From Bacteriovorax sp. BAL6_X (GTDB lineage Bacteria; Bdellovibrionota; Bacteriovoracia; Bacteriovoracales; Bacteriovoracaceae), in assembly GCF_000443995.1 (NCBI RefSeq), contig NZ_AUMC01000008.1:124001-188000 (forward strand): a stretch of DNA of 64,000 nucleotides, written 5' to 3'. This document shows positions 8,447 to 17,496 of the stretch, in pieces. The stretch's first letter is position 1, and every line of letters starts with the position of its first letter. Position numbers and translations under genes: made by a program. The notes under the pieces are model-generated. The model was given only the letters and a program-made list of their open reading frames with translations. It searched no databases and had not been told where the DNA came from.

Positions 8447-9784
8447 ATGTTTATAATTAAGAGCTTACTTACTATATTTATCACACTATCTTTTGCTCAT
8501 GCGACTAATCACCAAGCAATTGAAAAGAAGTGGTTATCCGTTTCAAAAGAATTTAACTTAGACCCAAACGAGCACGGCTTCTGCTATATTTATCAAGATA
8601 AAGTCTATGGCAAGAATGCACATTTGAAGGCCCGCCTAGCATCGACAAGTAAACCCATTACCTCACTTATGGCACTTGAAACATTAGGGCCAAATTTTCA
8701 ATATGAAACTAAAATCTATTCTAATGGAAGTAGTATTCACCTAGAGGGTTCAAATGATGGAATGTTTAGTGAAGAGAAAATCTTTTATTTAATTGCAGCA
8801 CTAAATGCAAACGCAATTACGAATCTCGATACAATTAGTTTTGATGAAAACACTCCTATTTTTGCCATTGCGCTAAGGCCATATATGAGTATGAGTGAAG
8901 CCTGGTATTCCAAAGAATATAATATAGAGCAGTTGCAAGAATACTTTAACTTGAGTCGTAATAAGAAAATTCAAACGCGACTAAAAGAGTTCTTACAAAA
9001 AACTGGAGAAGATAGACTAAGAGAATTAGGCCTTCCACTAAAGGCCTCCGCTTATAAAATGAGAGTTGACAACGTAATCTTCACAAATACAAACCCTCTT
9101 AAGGACATTAAATCAACTTATCTAATCAAGTCTCCTCGCCTGCTTAATTATTTAAAATTTCAAAACTCTGTCTCACACAATTGGCTATCTGATATTACCT
9201 ATAAAAGCTATGGTGCAGAGAAATTCTCTAGCTGGTTTTTACAAAACCTAGTGGAAGAGAAGCTTGGAAATGACTACTATCAAAAGAGAATTGGTTTTAG
9301 TGAAAATGAAGCAAATGTGAAGCTCTATACAGGATCGGGACTTGATTCAAAGATCGATGGCAATAGAGTCGACAACTACGCCACCTGTGCCATTGTCTTA
9401 AGCTCTTATATCGAACTTGAAAATAGCTTACACCAATCAGGAAATTCACTTGAACACACTCTTCCTATTGCAGGCATTGATATTGGAACGCTTTCAAAGA
9501 GATTAAATTCACAAAGAAATAAAGGGGCCATTCTAGCGAAAACAGGAACCCTCATGAACACCAAATCACTATCTGGTAAAATTTCAACACAAAAAGGGCC
9601 AGTCTTCTTTGGCTACTTCCATCACGTGTTTAAGGCAAATGGCCGTGATCAATATAATGCTAAAATTGTTCAAGATCTAATGACAGAGTTTATGATTGAA
9701 GAATTTGGTGGTGCAAAGAAAATAAAGAATTATATAAAACCAAAACCTTTTATCCCATTAGAAGGCACAGTGGAAGAGATTTAA
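8447..9784 (+). CDS. dacB: D-alanyl-D-alanine carboxypeptidase, PBP4/S13 family
   Basis: About 445 residues with a signal peptide (MFIIKSLLTIFITLSFAHA). The penicilloyl-serine motifs are visible: SxxK as STSK (about residue 66), the SG...N motif in YTGSGLDSKIDGN, and KTG in LAKTGTLMNTKSLSG. The spacing fits family S13 (DacB), which trims and cleaves peptidoglycan peptides in the periplasm. A TTG nine bases upstream (8438) could also start the gene. I prefer the ATG because it gives the tidier signal peptide. The stop codon abuts the start of the ankyrin gene, so the two are probably co-translated. Confidence 0.85.
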   Translation: MFIIKSLLTIFITLSFAHATNHQAIEKKWLSVSKEFNLDPNEHGFCYIYQDKVYGKNAHLKARLASTSKPITSLMALETLGPNFQYETKIYSNGSSIHLEGSNDGMFSEEKIFYLIAALNANAITNLDTISFDENTPIFAIALRPYMSMSEAWYSKEYNIEQLQEYFNLSRNKKIQTRLKEFLQKTGEDRLRELGLPLKASAYKMRVDNVIFTNTNPLKDIKSTYLIKSPRLLNYLKFQNSVSHNWLSDITYKSYGAEKFSSWFLQNLVEEKLGNDYYQKRIGFSENEANVKLYTGSGLDSKIDGNRVDNYATCAIVLSSYIELENSLHQSGNSLEHTLPIAGIDIGTLSKRLNSQRNKGAILAKTGTLMNTKSLSGKISTQKGPVFFGYFHHVFKANGRDQYNAKIVQDLMTEFMIEEFGGAKKIKNYIKPKPFIPLEGTVEEI

Positions 9785-10258
9785 ATGAATAAGTCAGTTA
9801 TTCCAATAATTATCTTTTTAATAGGGCTTGCTACTTATATCTCTAATGAAAGTACAAAGTCCGTTCAAGAAAAATATCAAGAACCAACTCCAATTAATGC
9901 AATTGAATCACCAGTTGCACAAAAACAAGCGGCGCTACAGAAAAAACCTGAGAAAGCAATCTCTAAGAATGAACAGGCCAATCACAATCTCCTAGGAGCA
10001 CTAGCAGACGAACGCGAGGACTTAATTATTCAGGCCTTAAATAATGGCGCTAATCCAAACCTCATCTTTAACAATAGACACTTCACCATGGCCATGGACA
10101 AGAGCTTAAACTGTAATCCAAACGTTTTAAAAGCCTTAATTAAAGCAGGGGCGTATCTTGAACTTAAAGATACGCATGGAAAGAGCGCAATGGATTATGC
10201 AAAAAGAAACGGTAGTCCAGAGTGTATAAAAATATTAAGCGATGCCGGTGTAAACTAA
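9785..10258 (+). CDS. Membrane-anchored ankyrin-repeat protein
   Basis: 157 residues. One N-terminal hydrophobic segment (residues 5-19) serves as anchor or signal, followed by a Gln/Lys/Pro-rich linker. About two to three ankyrin repeats lie at residues 70-157, with motifs such as ALNNGANPNLIF, LIKAGAYLELKDTHGKSAMDYA and ILSDAGVN. Its ATG directly follows the carboxypeptidase stop (TAAATG). Coupling to a periplasmic PBP4 suggests a partner or inhibitor in the same compartment; this is inference. Confidence 0.8.
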   Translation: MNKSVIPIIIFLIGLATYISNESTKSVQEKYQEPTPINAIESPVAQKQAALQKKPEKAISKNEQANHNLLGALADEREDLIIQALNNGANPNLIFNNRHFTMAMDKSLNCNPNVLKALIKAGAYLELKDTHGKSAMDYAKRNGSPECIKILSDAGVN

Positions 10259-10269
10259 AAAGAAAATTG

Positions 10270-10390
10270 GGCCTTGGTTTTTACTTTAAGAAGAAAAGAT
10301 AGGATTTTAGAACAAGAGAAAAAAACAGATTCCTGTTTTTCAGCATGGCCGGTAGAAGTGATTTGGGACTCTTTTTAAAGAACCAAGGCC
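10270..10390. ncRNA. Candidate structured RNA element
   Basis: GGCCTTGGTT (10270-10279) pairs perfectly with AACCAAGGCC (10381-10390), closing a 121-base loop. Inside is an 8-bp hairpin AAAAACAG-ATTC-CTGTTTTT (10321-10340). It lies directly after the ankyrin gene. There is no match to any RNA family I can name. It could be a long 3' structure, a small RNA or a decayed gene. Confidence 0.28.
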
Positions 10391-10511
10391 GTCCAACCAT
10401 TGATACTATTAATTAAGCAACGAGCGTGCCAACTTTTAAATATCCAAATTAATAATGACATAAGTAAAATCAAACACTTATTACTGGAGCAAAAAGGTCA
10501 CTGAGGTCAAA

Positions 10512-10583
10512 ATGAACTCGTTTGATAAAATGCAGAAAGGGTTCAAAACGCACACCGCGCTGCATCGTTCGCATATCTTTTGA
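10512..10583 (+). CDS. Possible 23-residue small ORF
   Basis: ATG AAC TCG ... TGA with GAGG five bases upstream. The peptide begins MNSFDKMQKGFKTHT. It lies in the otherwise empty 10259-10586 gap, tail to tail with the cysteine desulfurase gene. A good ribosome-binding site is the only support. Confidence 0.22.
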   Translation: MNSFDKMQKGFKTHTALHRSHIF

Positions 10584-10586
10584 GTT

Positions 10587-11741
10587 CTATGATAAGAATT
10601 TAGATAAAACTGGATCTAGTTTGGAAATAATAGATTCAACTTCTTGCGAAAATGGAGAGAGAGAAAATCGGATAACATTTGTAGCGGCCTGATCACTTAG
10701 GCCGTAAGCCTTTGCAATACGTGAAGGTTTGATAATACCAGACGCACAAGCAGAGCCACTAGAAGCACAAATTCCGGCCATATCTAGTGCCATCATAACA
10801 GTATTAATATTCTTGTCGTGCACACTGAAAAATATTGTAGTGGCATTTCTCATTTTTGCCTTAGCACCAATGATAGTAATTTTTTGGCCAAAGTTTTTAA
10901 TCAGCCAATTTTCAATTTCATCTTTTACGCCTTGAGCTCTTTCAATATTTGAATGTGAAAGATTGTAATCGAGTGCAAGATTAATTGTATGAACGCTAAA
11001 GGCATTTTCAGTCCCAGAGCGCATTGCCTTTTGTTGGCCACCACCACGAATTAATGGAGTCCAACTCGCTTCTTTAGAGACAAGTGTAAAGCCGACGCCT
11101 TTAAGCGCGCCAAATTTATGACCAGAAAAAGTATAGTAATCAAGGCCAAGGTTAATCTGGTTCCAATTTTTGATTTTTCCAACAACCTGTACACAATCAA
11201 CATGAACGCAAGCGCCAGTTTCTTCCTTAACTTTTAGAACCTCATCAAGATCCCACACGACACCGTTTTCATTATTCACATATGTGAAGTTAATGAGTTT
11301 CTCGCCTTTGAATTCATTTAAGGCGTCAACGACTTCTTGTCTATCAAAGTCACCCTCATGTGTTCTCAAGACGTGAAAAGTACCACCAAGAAGCTCAACG
11401 TGTTCTTTCTGATTAACCATACTCGAGTGGTCAACATCAAAGCAGAAGACATGAAAACTTTCCTTTGCTTTTAAAGCGTTAAAGCAAAAACCTTTTACAA
11501 CACTATTAATGGCCTCTGTAGCGCCTGAGTGAAAAAAGACATCATACTTTGTAGCATTGAAAGTATCTTGAATTTTTTTAATGGTTTGATTAATTAAGGA
11601 TTTTGATTTCTTTCCCACTTGGTGAATCGAAGCTGGATTACCAAAGTAGACGGCCCCCTCGCAAAGCCAGTCTTGAACTGGTTTAACCAAGGGGGCCGTA
11701 GCATTATAATCTAAGTAGAGATAATTATTGATTAATTTCAC
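10587..11741 (-). CDS. iscS: Cysteine desulfurase, NifS/IscS family
   Basis: 384 residues. This PLP enzyme takes sulfur from cysteine for Fe-S clusters and tRNA thiolation. Visible: the N-terminal YLDYNATAP, His105 in DVDHSSM, PLP Lys209 in SGHKFGALKG, and the mobile catalytic Cys332 in SSGSACASG. The short SSGSACASG loop is typical of group I enzymes. The start overlaps the end of the upstream Rrf2 regulator by 17 bp, so the two form one unit. No iscU, hscA or fdx follows; it ends at a gene-free gap, so scaffold genes must be elsewhere. Confidence 0.92.
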   Translation of the reverse strand: MKLINNYLYLDYNATAPLVKPVQDWLCEGAVYFGNPASIHQVGKKSKSLINQTIKKIQDTFNATKYDVFFHSGATEAINSVVKGFCFNALKAKESFHVFCFDVDHSSMVNQKEHVELLGGTFHVLRTHEGDFDRQEVVDALNEFKGEKLINFTYVNNENGVVWDLDEVLKVKEETGACVHVDCVQVVGKIKNWNQINLGLDYYTFSGHKFGALKGVGFTLVSKEASWTPLIRGGGQQKAMRSGTENAFSVHTINLALDYNLSHSNIERAQGVKDEIENWLIKNFGQKITIIGAKAKMRNATTIFFSVHDKNINTVMMALDMAGICASSGSACASGIIKPSRIAKAYGLSDQAATNVIRFSLSPFSQEVESIISKLDPVLSKFLS

Positions 11742-12285
11742 CTAAACCTGATCTAATTCCTGAAGCGTACTCGCTGAATGCACTTTCATTTGAAGTGTTC
11801 TGAGTAGCAGCTTCTACAGTTTGAGTAGTTTGCTCATTAGAAGTTTCCTCACCTCTAACTTCAGACTCAACCTCACCAGATTTTCTTACAAGGTCACCTA
11901 AAGAAGTTGTCGTTAGGTATTCGCTCATAATGAAACCAAGGTTTTGAAAGTAGTTCTTAGACAGGTGAAATTCAACAGTGCTTGCTTGCTCTGCTTCTGT
12001 TCCAAGAATGTCTTTAGCTGGATTAATATTTTCTCCAACACATTCAAGTACATCTTTAATTGTAATTTCTTCCATTGAACGAGCAAGAACATAACCACCA
12101 CCTGGTCCTCTTACCGACTTAACAGCTTGGCCATTTCTTAGCTTTCTGAAAAGTTGTTCAAGGTAGTGAAGTGAAATGTTTTGTCTTTCTGAAATTTCCT
12201 GAAGTCTTACAGGGTTTCCGTTGCTGTGAGTAGTTAGGTCAAGCATTGCTCTAACTGCGTAGCGTCCTTTCGAAGTGAGTCTCAT
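11725..12285 (-). CDS. Rrf2/IscR-family regulator lacking the cluster cysteines
   Basis: 186 residues. The winged helix is clear: MRLTSKGRYAVRAMLDL, ISLHYLEQLFRKLR and VRGPGGGYVLAR, very close to IscR. IscR binds a [2Fe-2S] cluster through three Cys in the segment after helix 5. Here that segment (NINPAKDILGTEAEQAST) has none; the only Cys nearby is in VLECVGE. The C-terminus is a polar Glu/Thr/Ser-rich tail. A strong GGAGGAA ribosome-binding site precedes the ATG. Overlap with iscS suggests it controls Fe-S assembly, but sensing must differ from E. coli IscR. Confidence 0.85.
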   Translation of the reverse strand: MRLTSKGRYAVRAMLDLTTHSNGNPVRLQEISERQNISLHYLEQLFRKLRNGQAVKSVRGPGGGYVLARSMEEITIKDVLECVGENINPAKDILGTEAEQASTVEFHLSKNYFQNLGFIMSEYLTTTSLGDLVRKSGEVESEVRGEETSNEQTTQTVEAATQNTSNESAFSEYASGIRSGLGEINQ

Positions 12286-12621
12286 TGGTCTTCCTCCATA
12301 AATCCAAATGTTAAATAAAAAATTGTTTTAAACTTTAAGCAAATAAATTGTGTGCTAATTAAGGACTCGCATTCCGTGCTATCCTTTCAAGTGAAAGATT
12401 TATTCCGTTAAAATCTTTCTCATAAATATTATGTCAGCCCACAAGTCTTAAAGTCAACTTGATTTAATCAATTATTATAAAAAAATATTTTTTCTTTACT
12501 GAGGAACTAGGAAGACAGTGAGAAGTCAATAATTTCTATATGTTAGAAGAATTATCGAAGAAAATAACATGATATGCCAAACAGAGTTAATCGGTTATTT
12601 CTGCCCACTTGTTAGAAGATG
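12286..12621. other. 336-bp gene-free gap upstream of the Rrf2 gene
   Basis: AT-rich, no coding frame. It holds the regulator's promoter region and two inverted repeats: CTTTCA-AG-TGAAAG (12384-12397) and GAAAGATTT-9 nt-AAATCTTTC (12393-12419). These overlap, and could be operator sites for the Rrf2 protein. The rest, next to tsaE, shows nothing clear. Confidence 0.45.
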
Positions 12622-13077
12622 TTAAAAAATAATTTTCTTTAAAAAATAGTTTCGAGAAGCGTTCTCTTCGTCTTCTTTTTTGTCATTGGTTTCAATACTT
12701 AATTGAAAATAATTGAAATCATCAGAAAGCTCACGGTAGATATCTCTGATATAATCCTTACCCCATTCAACAAGAAAGTATTTTTTCTCATCTAGGTACA
12801 TTGCTAGCTCAAGGTGGATAATCTCTTCGGCCGAATCAAGACGGTAGAAGTCTGCATGGACAATATCGCCACAATCATTGATAAGGGAATATGTTGGTGA
12901 ACCTGATTTATCTTCACCAAGGAAGACATTAGTAAACGTAGTCTTACCAGCACCAACTGGCCCATCAAGAATAACAACAGATGGATCACTTAATGATTCT
13001 TTTAGTTCGACAATAATATTTGAAATATCACTTTGGTAAACTTTTTTCCAATGCCTAACATCTTGATAGTCAAACAA
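12622..13077 (-). CDS. tsaE: tRNA threonylcarbamoyladenosine biosynthesis ATPase TsaE
   Basis: 151 residues, usual length. TsaE is the small P-loop ATPase that works with TsaB and TsaD in making t6A at position 37 of ANN-decoding tRNAs. Walker A is GPVGAGKTTFTN (residues 39-50). The family motifs SPTYSLIN, HADFYRL and LVEWG follow. It lies at the end of the cdaA-cdaR-glmM-pdxJ run, 80 bp after pdxJ. The acidic/Lys-rich C-terminus (NDKKEDEENASR) is unremarkable. No tsaB or tsaD is nearby. Confidence 0.93.
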   Translation of the reverse strand: MFDYQDVRHWKKVYQSDISNIIVELKESLSDPSVVILDGPVGAGKTTFTNVFLGEDKSGSPTYSLINDCGDIVHADFYRLDSAEEIIHLELAMYLDEKKYFLVEWGKDYIRDIYRELSDDFNYFQLSIETNDKKEDEENASRNYFLKKIIF

Positions 13078-13157
13078 CAGGTGCTCCTTAGAATTAATTG
13101 CTTAGATATTTATTTTCCACGATAAAGATCAATAAGCAATCAAAGGCAAACCATACC

Positions 13158-13922
13158 TTAGTTAACTGGATGGTTTCTAAATAAATTTAACATATCCTTA
13201 GTAACATTAGAGATACCACTAAATACGGCCTGAGACACAATCCAGTGACCTATATTGTATTCAGCAAATAGTCCTCGCTCTAAAAGCGGTCTAACACTCT
13301 CCATTGTAAGGCCATGACCTGCATGGAATGCAACAGCTGAACCTTCAAGTGCTTTGAAGCACTCAACATAACTATTTAAGTGAGGATTTAAATCCCCTTC
13401 TTTCAGGAAATCGATTGCAAAAGCACCCGTATGGATTTCTACAGCATCGGCCTTAAGTTCAATGGCCTTCTTCATCACCTCTGTCGAAGCTTCAACAAAA
13501 AGAGAAATCTTCGTTTTAGGTGAATGCTCTCTTAGGTAGGCCATTGTCTGAGAAACTTTGTCATAGTTAGCAGATGATAGGTCTAGTCCACCTTCAGTTG
13601 TCTTCTCTTCTCTCTTTTCAGGAACAAGACAAATCCAATCGGGCTTAAAGTCAGCTGCGATTTCAACAATTTCTTTAGCACAACCAATTTCAAGGTTAAG
13701 TGGTTTTTCAAAGCGCTTTGTTACGGCCATAACACTAGTTAAGTCTGTATCTTGAATATGTCTTCTATCTTCACGTAAGTGAATAGTAATTTGATCAGCA
13801 CCGGCCATTAAAACATCTTGGGCGGCATTTGCAACACTTGGGTAGCCTTCATCTCTTTGTTGTCTAAGAGTTGCTACGTGATCAATATTTACACCAAGTC
13901 TTGGAATCAATTTATCAGTCAT
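13158..13922 (-). CDS. pdxJ: Pyridoxine 5'-phosphate synthase
   Basis: 254 residues, usual for PdxJ, which condenses 1-deoxy-xylulose-5-phosphate with 3-amino-2-oxopropyl phosphate to give pyridoxine 5'-phosphate. Family signatures: LGVNIDHVATLRQQR at the N-terminus, ITIHLREDRRHI, NLEIGCAKEI, and AFHAGHGLTMESV. The ATG shares one base with the stop of glmM (TAATG), implying translational coupling. TIM-barrel cytoplasmic enzyme. Confidence 0.96.
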   Translation of the reverse strand: MTDKLIPRLGVNIDHVATLRQQRDEGYPSVANAAQDVLMAGADQITIHLREDRRHIQDTDLTSVMAVTKRFEKPLNLEIGCAKEIVEIAADFKPDWICLVPEKREEKTTEGGLDLSSANYDKVSQTMAYLREHSPKTKISLFVEASTEVMKKAIELKADAVEIHTGAFAIDFLKEGDLNPHLNSYVECFKALEGSAVAFHAGHGLTMESVRPLLERGLFAEYNIGHWIVSQAVFSGISNVTKDMLNLFRNHPVN

Positions 13923-15286
13923 TATGCAATTTCCTTTTTAAGTGCGCTTACAAGACGATCACAGACAGCATTAATTTTGTCTTCGCAACGTCCTTCAACC
14001 ATAACACGAGCTAAAGGCTCAGTTCCTGAGTATCGGAAAATCACACGTCCTTCCTCTCCTAACTCTTTTTCACATGCCTTAAGTTCTGCTGCAAAAGTTG
14101 GCATCTCTTCGACCTTCTTCTTTTGTGAAACAGAAACGTTCTTTAAAACTTGTGGATATAATTCAACGTCACGAGACAATTCATTAATCGACTTCTTAAA
14201 GAAGTAAGTCGCTTCAATTGATTTAAGGGCCGCCAGTGTCCCATCACCAGTTGTTGCATGCTCTAGAAAAATAATATGTCCAGAAGGCTCTCCACCAAGC
14301 AGGGCATTCTCACTTCTCATGTATTCCATAATGTAGCGATCACCAACTGCGGTACGGTGAAACTTAAGGCCTAGCTTTTTCAAGTAGTTTTCAAGTCCAA
14401 GGTTTGACATAATAGTCCCAACTACAGTGTCACCTTTTTGAAGCTTACCTTGCTCAAGTAATAGCCTAGCAAAAATACCAATAAGTTTATCACCTTTAAT
14501 GAGTCCACCATCTTTATCAATGACTTGAATACGATCAGCATCTCCATCAAGGCAGAATCCCATATCCGCACGTAGTTTTACAACTTCTTGGCTTGCAAGT
14601 GTTGGGTGTAGGCTTCCACAATTTAAATTAATATTTTGCCCATTAGGATTTACTCCTAGTGGAAAGACTTCAGCTCCGAGCTCACTCATCACAAGAGGAG
14701 CGACTTTATAACTGGCACCATTCGCACAATCAACAACGACACGCATACCAGTCAGGTCGCACTCCTCATCAATTGCAGATTTAACGTGAACAACGTAGCG
14801 TCCTTCAACTCCTTCAAGTCTTTTTGCACGGCCAATTTCGGCCCCAACCTTAGGAGGAATTAACTTAGGGTTCAGAACAAGCTCTTCAAGTTCAAGCTCT
14901 ACTTCATCAGGAAGCTTAAACCCATGAGCATCAAAAAGTTTTATTCCATTATCATCGTAATCGTTATGTGAAGCCGAAATCATTACTCCAGCATCTGCAC
15001 GCATTGAAGTTGTTACAAAGGCAACACCTGGCGTTGGTAGAGGACCTGTAAAGATAACTCTTCCGCCTTGTGAAAGTACACCCGCTGAAAATGCCTGCTC
15101 AATCATATAGCAACTAAGCCTAGTGTCTTTACCAACAATGATAAGAGGTGTTTTCTTATTTTTATTCTTCTTTTGGAAATAAAATGTAACGGCACGGCCA
15201 AGGGCAGTTGCGATCTCAGGGACCATAGGATAAATATTTGCCTTACCTCTAATTCCATCTGTTCCAAATAATTTTCTTTCTGTCAT
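13922..15286 (-). CDS. glmM: Phosphoglucosamine mutase
   Basis: 454 residues. GlmM converts glucosamine-6-phosphate to glucosamine-1-phosphate on the way to UDP-GlcNAc. The N-terminus LFGTDGIRGKAN is diagnostic. The phosphoserine is Ser106 in ISASHNDYDDNGIKLF (the usual Pro after ASHN is Asp here). The metal loop is DGDADRIQV, the sugar loop GGEPSGHII, and the phosphate loop RYSGTEPLARVMVEG. It is third in cdaA-cdaR-glmM, a conserved order in which CdaR and GlmM modulate CdaA. It shares one base with pdxJ. Confidence 0.96.
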   Translation of the reverse strand: MTERKLFGTDGIRGKANIYPMVPEIATALGRAVTFYFQKKNKNKKTPLIIVGKDTRLSCYMIEQAFSAGVLSQGGRVIFTGPLPTPGVAFVTTSMRADAGVMISASHNDYDDNGIKLFDAHGFKLPDEVELELEELVLNPKLIPPKVGAEIGRAKRLEGVEGRYVVHVKSAIDEECDLTGMRVVVDCANGASYKVAPLVMSELGAEVFPLGVNPNGQNINLNCGSLHPTLASQEVVKLRADMGFCLDGDADRIQVIDKDGGLIKGDKLIGIFARLLLEQGKLQKGDTVVGTIMSNLGLENYLKKLGLKFHRTAVGDRYIMEYMRSENALLGGEPSGHIIFLEHATTGDGTLAALKSIEATYFFKKSINELSRDVELYPQVLKNVSVSQKKKVEEMPTFAAELKACEKELGEEGRVIFRYSGTEPLARVMVEGRCEDKINAVCDRLVSALKKEIA

Positions 15287-15287
15287 T

Positions 15288-16220
15288 TTATCTACTCACT
15301 TTAATTATTTCGGGGTGTATTTTTAATAAATGAACATCCTCAGGAAGTTCTGCTCTTAGACGAATATCGGCACTTCTTCCCATATCAGAAGGGATTTCTG
15401 CATAAACCTTAACTTCACTCGCCTTTATATCATTTCGTCCTGTCGTTAGTACATCTAAAGAGACTTTTCTAATACGAGAGCGAAATTTTATATTAGGCGA
15501 AACAAATAGTATTGGAATATTCTTAAGCGTTAAGTTCGCCTTTTGAGGCCTAATATCATATTTGAAGTTAATTGTATCACTTTCACCATAACGAAGAAAC
15601 TCTGGAAGATCTTCAAGTTGTATTGGAACCTCTCCTCGTCCAGATAACTCTGATAGATCAATCAGACGTGTCTTCACCTGCCCAACAGTTCTCATAATAT
15701 CACGAGCACCTTCAATTTTAATTTTAGAGCGATTAATTGAAGAAGAAATAAGCTTAAGCTCCTTTGGCAGATTATTCATATAATTTACCTTTATCGGAAC
15801 ATTCTTATAGATCAGCTTATCTAATTTAATTGTTAAATGCTTTGGTTTAATATCCACAACTTCAACGCCAAATGGAACAATCAAATCAGTCTCACTAATT
15901 GAGTACTTAACTTGTTTTGTGGAGCGATTTACCTTCATCTTCTTTAAATCAACCTGTAGCTTCAAATGATCATCACCATGAAAGTCTTTCAAGAATGCAC
16001 GGGCACCTTTTAAAGTTACGTGAATTTCATTTGCCGAAACAGAGGTAACATCCATACTTGTCGCAGGAAGAATCTCAAGGTTATATATTCTCTCCGTTGT
16101 AATTGGTTCAGAGTTTACAACATAGAACCATAAAAAGACGGCCAAAATAATACTTAGCAGAGTTAGTAGTTGATTTTGAATTAATTCAAATAGATTATTA
16201 CTTTTAATTTTCTTTAACAT
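15288..16220 (-). CDS. cdaR: YbbR-domain protein, CdaA regulator
   Basis: 310 residues. One N-terminal membrane helix (about 16-34) is followed by YbbR repeats outside the membrane, each beginning with a strand such as KNVPIKVNYMNNLP or LKNIPILFVSPN. In Firmicutes CdaR binds the membrane part of CdaA and tunes its activity. It starts one base after the cdaA stop and ends one base before glmM, so the three are one transcript. Confidence 0.88.
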   Translation of the reverse strand: MLKKIKSNNLFELIQNQLLTLLSIILAVFLWFYVVNSEPITTERIYNLEILPATSMDVTSVSANEIHVTLKGARAFLKDFHGDDHLKLQVDLKKMKVNRSTKQVKYSISETDLIVPFGVEVVDIKPKHLTIKLDKLIYKNVPIKVNYMNNLPKELKLISSSINRSKIKIEGARDIMRTVGQVKTRLIDLSELSGRGEVPIQLEDLPEFLRYGESDTINFKYDIRPQKANLTLKNIPILFVSPNIKFRSRIRKVSLDVLTTGRNDIKASEVKVYAEIPSDMGRSADIRLRAELPEDVHLLKIHPEIIKVSR

Positions 16221-16221
16221 C

Positions 16222-17025
16222 TTATGCCTGCCCTACGATTTGAGATTGTAGATCAAGTCTCTTTCCTGCCCACGCTTTCTTAAGCATCATGCGTAACTCA
16301 TTTTCATTGTGTGAATAGAAGAACTGGCCATTAATACATAATTTAACCTTGCCTGTCTCTTCACTGACGATGATAACGATGGCATCAGACACTTCAGAAA
16401 CCCCAAGGGCCGCACGGTGGCGTGTTCCAAAGTGGCGATCAATTTCAATATTTTTAGAAAGCGGCAGGAAGCAGCCTGCTGCCAAGATCTTTCCATCTCT
16501 CAAAATAATTGCACCATCGTGCAGTGGAGAGATTGTTTGAAAGATTGAGTAAATAAGATCTGAGTGAATGGTTGCATCGATAATCGTTCCAGTATCAATA
16601 TAATTTTGGAGTCCATTCTTTCTTTCAATTACAATGAGAGCTCCAGTCCTCTCTTTTGAAAGGGCCGTTACACTTTTTATAACTTCTTCAATATCATAAT
16701 TTACCGGAGAGCGATCAAAGAAGTTAAACATCTTCCTACCTGTCCCAACCGTTGCAAGAGCTGCTCGTAATTGATCTTGAAAGATAACGATGAAAATAAT
16801 GAAGATATAATCAAAGAAGTGTTCGAGAATCCAGTTAACTGTATAGAGATTGTATTTAATCCCAAGAGTATAAAGAATAGCAAGGAAAACCATTCCAAGT
16901 AGAACTTGAATGGCCCTCGTCCCTTTTACGATCTTTAAAACCTGATAGATCATAAGAGCAACAATGCCCATGTCGAAGAAATCTTTAATACTTAATTGCT
17001 TTAGTAGCGTTGAAAATAATGTCAT
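16222..17025 (-). CDS. cdaA: Diadenylate cyclase (c-di-AMP synthase)
   Basis: 267 residues, usual for CdaA. Three N-terminal membrane helices (about 18-85) precede a DisA_N (DAC) domain. Both catalytic motifs are intact: DGA at 170-172 in PLHDGAIIL and RHR at 202-204 in FGTRHRAALG. It makes c-di-AMP from two ATP. It opens a tight operon with cdaR, glmM, pdxJ and tsaE. I see no good ribosome-binding site. Only 40 bp separate it from the divergent yjbQ, so promoters overlap. Confidence 0.95.
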   Translation of the reverse strand: MTLFSTLLKQLSIKDFFDMGIVALMIYQVLKIVKGTRAIQVLLGMVFLAILYTLGIKYNLYTVNWILEHFFDYIFIIFIVIFQDQLRAALATVGTGRKMFNFFDRSPVNYDIEEVIKSVTALSKERTGALIVIERKNGLQNYIDTGTIIDATIHSDLIYSIFQTISPLHDGAIILRDGKILAAGCFLPLSKNIEIDRHFGTRHRAALGVSEVSDAIVIIVSEETGKVKLCINGQFFYSHNENELRMMLKKAWAGKRLDLQSQIVGQA

Positions 17026-17065
17026 AATATATAAGTTGCTAAATATTTAAAATGTTTGGAGTTTA

Positions 17066-17488
17066 ATGATGCCTATAAAAACGCAGATAGTAAACACATC
17101 AGGTGAAGGCTTTTACGACATAACTAAAGAGATCCGACAATGTCTTAGAGATCTGGCCCCACAAAATACTGATGGTATCCTAGTGTGTCAAATTCAGCAC
17201 ACCAGTGCCGCGTTGTGTATCAATGAGGCATTTGACCCAAGTGCAAAGCTGGACATGGAGAACTTTCTAAAGCATCTGGCACCAAGAAACCTCTCATTCA
17301 TTACTCACACAGCAGAAGGAGCTGATGACTCGCCTTCTCATATGAAGTCAATACTTATGCAAACATCCCTTACATTGATCGTTGAAAGTGGTGAGCTAGA
17401 TATTGGTCAATGGTCGGGAATATATCTTTGTGAATTTCGAGATGCCCCTCATATGAGGAAAGTGAAAGTGAAATTTCTTCAAGGCTAG
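17066..17488 (+). CDS. YjbQ family protein (UPF0047)
   Basis: 140 residues. Family signatures: QIQHTSAALCINEAFDP, a metal-site region HTAEGADDSPSHMKS, and the C-terminal GIYLCEFRDAPHMRKVKV. The family has weak thiamine-phosphate synthase activity, but its physiological role is not settled. Two ATGs in a row (17066, 17069) follow TTGGAG; either could be used. It is divergent from cdaA and has its own terminator. Confidence 0.9.
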   Translation: MMPIKTQIVNTSGEGFYDITKEIRQCLRDLAPQNTDGILVCQIQHTSAALCINEAFDPSAKLDMENFLKHLAPRNLSFITHTAEGADDSPSHMKSILMQTSLTLIVESGELDIGQWSGIYLCEFRDAPHMRKVKVKFLQG

Positions 17489-17496
17489 AATCACAG

